Of a stretch of 17,242 nucleotides of DNA, positions 14,501 through 17,242 are shown piece by piece (position 1 is the first letter of the stretch; each line of letters opens with the position of its first letter). Below the pieces are notes generated by a model. The model was given only the letters and a program-made list of their open reading frames with translations. It made no database searches and was not told the DNA's origin. Origin of the DNA: Chloroflexota bacterium (GTDB lineage Bacteria > Chloroflexota > UBA11872 > VXNJ01); NCBI GenBank assembly GCA_026708165.1, contig JAPOVO010000395.1, positions 1 to 17,242 of the forward strand. The letters run 5' to 3'. The translations under genes were made by a program, and so were the position numbers.

Positions 14501-15231
14501 TCCATCCTCATGCGGTTGGGAGAGTCCATGGTCGAGTTGGTGCCGATGCACAACAGAACTTCGTGGGCGTAGGAGTCTTCTTCGCGCAGGTAGTGAACGT
14601 CGTTGGTTCCGACGAGGCCTACTCCCAGGTCACGCGCGACATCCGCGAGCGTCCGGTTCAAATCGGCTTGATTCGGCCTGAGATGGTTTTGTATCTCAAT
14701 GAAATAGTTGTCCTTGCCGAAGACCTCCGCATACCAGGCGGCCCGTTCGCGGGCGTCATCGGGGTTACCGTCGAGGACTGCGCGAGGCACTTCACCCGAT
14801 TCGCAGCCTGACAGGCAAATGAGGCCTCGGGAGTGCTCGGCCAGCAATTCCCGATCGATCCTGGGGCGGTAGTAGAAGCCTTCAAGCTGAGCCTTGGTGG
14901 CAAGCTGCAAGAGATTGCGATATCCGGCCTCGCTGGCGGCCAGCACCGTGAGGTGCCGGGAAGACATATCGAGTTTGCGGTCGCGGTCGTGGCGGGTGCG
15001 GGAGGCGACGTAGAACTCGCATCCGACTATCGGCTTTACGCCCTCGTCGCGCGCCGCCATGTAGAAGTCCATCGCGCCGTGCATAGCGCCGTGGTCGGTG
15101 ATCGCGATGGAATCCATCCCCAATTCTTTGGTCCGGCGTATGAGGTCGGGGATCTTGCACAGCCCATCCAGGAGACTGAACTCGCTGTGAACGTGAAGGT
15201 GGGCGAAGCTCTGGGCATGGACGCTAGACAT
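11593..15231 (-). CDS. dnaE: DNA polymerase III alpha subunit DnaE
   Basis: This replicative polymerase has 1212 residues from ATG 15231. The PHP domain starts at HLHVHSEFSLLDG (11-23). It keeps likely metal ligands H11, H13, H47, E72, H93, C143, D211 and H213, so it may still be catalytic, unlike E. coli's. The polymerase acidic triad is in PDIDMDF (D401, D403) and FMRMDFLGL (D557). The loop usually written GPGRGS is GPRGS (359-363), one glycine shorter. A helix-hairpin-helix/beta-binding region and an OB fold (VTLGGQVGSIRVFTTRKGAEMA onward) follow. A proline-rich linker around 1065-1115 then leads to an extra domain with the pattern TGDFDRDAKLLEALD and ELQLLVKGG. TTG 15267 is also in frame but has no homology in its favour. 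No intein or frameshift is seen. Confidence 0.97.
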   Translation of the reverse strand: MSSVHAQSFAHLHVHSEFSLLDGLCKIPDLIRRTKELGMDSIAITDHGAMHGAMDFYMAARDEGVKPIVGCEFYVASRTRHDRDRKLDMSSRHLTVLAASEAGYRNLLQLATKAQLEGFYYRPRIDRELLAEHSRGLICLSGCESGEVPRAVLDGNPDDARERAAWYAEVFGKDNYFIEIQNHLRPNQADLNRTLADVARDLGVGLVGTNDVHYLREEDSYAHEVLLCIGTNSTMDSPNRMRMEGAYHLRGPEEMIEAFADYPEAALNTLVIADRCNLDLDFGRISLPEIEIPAGETEDSHLRKTAFAGLRERISTDDERYTARLERELGIIRDLGFSAYFLIHADIFRFARGRNMLAGPRGSVGGSLVAYALYISDIDPLERNIPFERFLNEGRRGQPPDIDMDFPDDGRDQVIDYVAQKYGRDNVAQIATFGTMAARQAIRDVGRALNMPYDTVDEIAKAIPFSAVDPFDIRRALEVVAPLRDRYESDDSIKKLIDTAQQLEGVARNASVHAAGVVVANVPIVEHVPLMRSGTSGDPVAQFKFGTLEQIGFMRMDFLGLATFRTISTALDFVRESQGIDLEPAGIPFDDDKTFELLSSGRTVGLFQLESSGMTRYLTQLRPTSVDDLAAMVSLYRPGPMANIESFIEAKRDPSKVRYLHPKLEPILRESHGVMVYQDQVLVAARDLAGYTWPEIDVMRKAMGKKIPAELRIQREKFIDGAVANGINLDTARRIYDLVEPFGGYGFNKAHAFFYGTVAYWTAYLKTNYPVEYMASLFITASGDAGKLAAAVAECVDFGIEVVPPSISRSEVDFRIDGRAIVYGLTAVKNVGRGAIESIVAARRDGLFASLQDFCERVDLRTLNRRALESLIKAGAFDELGERNSLLSALGPTMERANRLEREGLLGHATLFDSLLVGKAEPPPLPKVEPASEARKRLWEIELLGFAFTRGEIDRVWGDLRRAISFSPGEIGEAHNGQTGVTLGGQVGSIRVFTTRKGAEMASFTLEAPDGSIGVTVFPRAFQTHREHIVDGNVVIASGEIEADDRESRLLVGNGGLIREFSIDYSANGSAEPQPYETAPPQAAESRISAPAPEPPVQAPDSSVPPAQPPPDDTPLQNGGTNGSAAVDAVIVTLNKTGDFDRDAKLLEALDQTSAGFPGETELQLLVKGGGENTRLRWRRRVAASGQLAARLEEAFGAGSVEMSRPSGKAAV

Positions 15232-15385
15232 CAGCCTGATTCTAGGTCGCGGGACTGTCGTAAACAAACGGTCGGGGCGGCTGATCGAAGACTAAAATCG
15301 CCGGTTTCATCCAGAGTAGGCGGCGTGATTGAGGTAGGCGATTACCTGACAGAATTGCCGGGGAGCAACTTGGCGGTTGAATACG

Positions 15386-15414
15386 CTGACCAGTGGGTCG
15401 AGGCGGGCTATCAT
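15386..15414 (+). promoter_or_regulatory. Candidate promoter P1 for the miniprotein-kinase unit
   Basis: CTGACC (15386-15391) and TATCAT (15409-15414) are 17 nt apart, matching consensus at 4 and 5 of 6. It would give a leader of about 60 nt. Confidence 0.4.
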
Positions 15415-15431
15415 AGGCCGCAACGGGGCCG

Positions 15432-15459
15432 TTGACCGGCATGTCTGGAGTTGTATATC
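15432..15459 (+). promoter_or_regulatory. Candidate promoter P2 for the miniprotein-kinase unit
   Basis: TTGACC (15432-15437) and TATATC (15454-15459) are 16 nt apart, matching at 5 and 4 of 6. Transcription would start near 15466, only about 15 nt before the TTG start, which argues against translation beginning at the GTG at 15466. Confidence 0.4.
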
Positions 15460-15480
15460 CAGTGAGTGGCGAGGGGTAGT

Positions 15481-15693
15481 TTGGACGGGACATTCATCCT
15501 AATTCTGGCGGTCATTGCGATCGCGGTGATTCTGCTGCCCCGAATCCTGCCGCCGCGCGGTCCCACCTGCAATCGATGCGACGGCACAGGCTTTGTAAAC
15601 GAACGATGGCCGGACCCATCGCAACCGGGCGGCTGGCACGAACTCGAAGGCAAGTGCCCGAAGTGCAAGGGCAAGGGCAAGCTTAGGTCGTGA
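15481..15693 (+). CDS. Membrane-anchored miniprotein with two CxxCxGxG zinc knuckles
   Basis: This is a 70-residue protein that I do not recognise as a named family. Residues 4-20 are one hydrophobic segment (FILILAVIAIAVILLP). The soluble part carries CNRCDGTGF and CPKCKGKGK, two copies of the CxxCxGxG pattern that binds zinc in DnaJ. They are separated by about 27 residues rich in W, P and G, so a single four-cysteine zinc ribbon or half of a DnaJ-type finger could form. The start is TTG 15481 with GAGGGG four nt upstream; GTG 15466 is in frame but lies at the expected transcription start. Its stop (TGA 15691-15693) overlaps a GTG that leads toward the kinase frame. A chaperone-like or redox role is speculation. 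Confidence 0.75.
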   Translation: MDGTFILILAVIAIAVILLPRILPPRGPTCNRCDGTGFVNERWPDPSQPGGWHELEGKCPKCKGKGKLRS

Positions 15694-15737
15694 TCGGCAA
15701 GCAGGCTGGCGGAAGCGATTAGCCTCCGGGCGTCCTA

Positions 15738-17242
15738 ATCACGGATCCGATTTTCGTCGGCCTCGACGCCGGCACCAGCTCGGTAAAGGCATCGGCCTAT
15801 ACCACGACGGGTCGATCGATCGCTGCGAGGACGGCCGATCTCAATCTCCTTCAGCCTGAGTCGGGCGCGGCCGAGCAAGACCCCGATGAGCTCTTTGATC
15901 AGGCCCTAGCCTGTCTGGCAGGCTGCGTCAGCGACGTTCGGGACGCGGGGTATTCCGAAATCGCCGCTGTCTCAGTTAGCTCGATTCTGGGTTCAGTCAT
16001 TCCGCTCTCTGCGGACGGGTCGCCGTTGGGAAACGCATTGACCTGGGCCGACCTGCGCTGCTCGACGGACGCCCGGGACGCGAAATCGGCACTCGACGAG
16101 GACGACCTGTATCGGGACACGGGGTGCCAGATCCACTCGTTCTATGTCGGCCCCAAGATCGCCTGGCTGCGCCGCTGCCGATCTTCGGTCTTCCAGGAGG
16201 CCGCGCACTTCGTTCCGACAAAGGCATACCTGGTCAAGGGCCTGACCGGGGAATTGCTGATCGACCGTTCGGTCGCTTCGGGTTCAGGTCTGCTGATGCT
16301 GGACGATCCGATCTGGAATACCGACTGGGGCGAGTATCTGGACATGGAGTCCGCAAGGCTTGGCGAGGTTGTCGAACCCTTCACGACGCTGAAGCTTCTT
16401 CCGGAAATCAGCCGGGGCATTGGGCTGCCTGTCGGCACGCCGCTCATTATCGGCGGGTCTGACGGCACACTGTCGAGCCTGGGCGTGGGAGCCTTGCAAC
16501 CGGGTCAATATGCAGCGATGCTGGCAACAAGCGGGGCGTTTCGGACGGTGAGGCGGCAACATGCCCTGCATCCCCAAAACAAGACGTGGGCCTACTACCT
16601 GGCCGATGGGCTATGGGTGTGCGGCACGGCGGTCAGCAGCGGCGGGATCGCGTATCGATGGGTACGGGATACATTTTTCGGCGGTGAAGCTTCGGAGCTG
16701 ACGGCTTCGGGAGGCGACGGTTACGACGTGGTGAACGCTGCGGCGGCGTCGGTTCCGCGAGGGGCGGGAGGTCTGCTTGTGCTTCCGTATCTTTCGGGCG
16801 AGCGGTCGCCGAACTGGAACGTCGATGCGCGCGGGATACTGGCGGGACTGAACCTGAGTCACGATCGACGGCATATCGCGCGGGCGGTGATGGAGGGGAT
16901 ATCGATTCACTTCGCGCAGGCGGCCGCCGCGCTTATGGAAGTGTGCGGCCCGCCAACCGAAATCAGAGCGACGGGCGGCTTCCGCAAGTCGGACCTCTGG
17001 ACCCAGATAATGGCGGAGGCGCTTGGCCACAAACTGTCACTGCCACCCAACGTGGACGCGTCTTGCCTGGGGGCAGCGCTGCTCGCGATGCGCGCAAGCG
17101 GGGTCTTCGGATCGCTTTTCGACGCGGCCAAACTCGTTCCGATCGAAGGCGAGGTCGTTCCCGATCCGGCAGGTGTGAAACAATACGCGGACCTGTCTGA
17201 TCTCCACCAAAGGGTCTACGAATCATTGCGTCCAGATTTCGG
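15738..17242 (+). CDS. FGGY-family carbohydrate kinase (gluconokinase/xylulokinase-like), partial
   Basis: About 500 codons are open to the right edge, close to full family length. FGGY kinases phosphorylate sugars or polyols with ATP. The N-terminal phosphate loop is FVGLDAGTSSVKASAY. Signature 1 appears as FYVGPKIAWLRR, the second ATPase lobe as GGSDGTLSSLGVGA, and signature 2 as ATGGFRKSDLWTQIMAEALG. YLSGERSPNWN resembles gluconokinase-type members, but the substrate is not certain. The start is abnormal. After an in-frame TAG at 15720-15722 no ATG, GTG or TTG occurs until 16024, well inside the fold. I placed the start at ATC 15738, which gives ITDPIFVGLDAG, the usual N-terminal length. 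The frame is otherwise intact. It follows the miniprotein by about 45 nt, likely one transcript. Confidence 0.85.
   Translation, partial: MTDPIFVGLDAGTSSVKASAYTTTGRSIAARTADLNLLQPESGAAEQDPDELFDQALACLAGCVSDVRDAGYSEIAAVSVSSILGSVIPLSADGSPLGNALTWADLRCSTDARDAKSALDEDDLYRDTGCQIHSFYVGPKIAWLRRCRSSVFQEAAHFVPTKAYLVKGLTGELLIDRSVASGSGLLMLDDPIWNTDWGEYLDMESARLGEVVEPFTTLKLLPEISRGIGLPVGTPLIIGGSDGTLSSLGVGALQPGQYAAMLATSGAFRTVRRQHALHPQNKTWAYYLADGLWVCGTAVSSGGIAYRWVRDTFFGGEASELTASGGDGYDVVNAAAASVPRGAGGLLVLPYLSGERSPNWNVDARGILAGLNLSHDRRHIARAVMEGISIHFAQAAAALMEVCGPPTEIRATGGFRKSDLWTQIMAEALGHKLSLPPNVDASCLGAALLAMRASGVFGSLFDAAKLVPIEGEVVPDPAGVKQYADLSDLHQRVYESLRPDF

Noticed and set aside
15232..15267. TTG start twelve codons before the chosen dnaE start
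   Set aside because: The added residues lack family similarity, and ATG 15231 stands at the usual distance from the PHP motif.
1..17242. CRISPR array, toxin-antitoxin, restriction or other defence locus, insertion sequence
   Set aside because: No regularly spaced repeats, transposase, or defence-type genes were seen; all sizeable frames belong to core families or to the small proteins described.

Overview
The window is GC-rich bacterial chromosome made almost entirely of core housekeeping genes, with no phage, transposon, CRISPR or defence locus visible. The content points to Chloroflexota, most likely a Dehalococcoidia/SAR202-type lineage. The reasons are the gene set L31 - DUF1385 - RF1 - PrmC, the DnaE architecture (PHP domain, shortened GPRGS motif, OB fold, proline-rich linker, extra C-terminal domain), MEP-pathway isoprenoid synthesis, and a palindromic intergenic repeat of a kind I recall from such genomes. 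This placement is inference; no rRNA is present to settle it.

Layout. (1) 1-1051, minus strand: start of a dcw-type cluster, mraZ followed by rsmH, which runs off the left edge. Upstream lie a candidate promoter and a tandem TGGG MraZ box. (2) 1052-1425: gene-free, holding that promoter region and a large imperfect palindrome. (3) 1426-5727, minus strand: a probable operon reading lipid-carrier sugar-phosphate transferase, rpmE (L31), DUF1385 membrane protein, prfA (RF1), prmC. PrmC methylates the GGQ glutamine of RF1, so enzyme and substrate are encoded together. (4) 5728-5967: divergent control region with a strong sigma70-like promoter for rpsU. (5) 5968-8218, plus strand: rpsU (S21), a GatB/YqeY-domain protein, ybeY, ispE and tRNA-Cys(GCA). 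(6) 8331-15231, minus strand: dnaE, a 3-hydroxyisobutyrate-dehydrogenase-like reductase, a small holin-4-type membrane protein, and a 600-residue DEDD exonuclease/GIY-YIG fusion whose start overlaps the membrane protein's stop. (7) 15386-17242, plus strand: two tandem promoters, a tiny membrane-anchored protein with two DnaJ-type CxxCxGxG knuckles, and an FGGY sugar kinase cut by the right edge.

Most of the window serves translation (S21, L31, RF1, PrmC, RsmH, YbeY, tRNA-Cys), replication/repair (DnaE, exonuclease/GIY-YIG) and envelope/isoprenoid supply (MraZ, the transferase, IspE). The points that most deserve a second look are the exonuclease/GIY-YIG protein translationally coupled to a membrane protein, the membrane-anchored double-knuckle miniprotein, the FGGY kinase with no ordinary start codon and an in-frame amber just upstream, prmC with no start codon where its homology begins, the mraZ/rsmH regulatory structures, and the rpsU leader. 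I did not find an obviously new multi-gene system; the strongest candidates are small and local.
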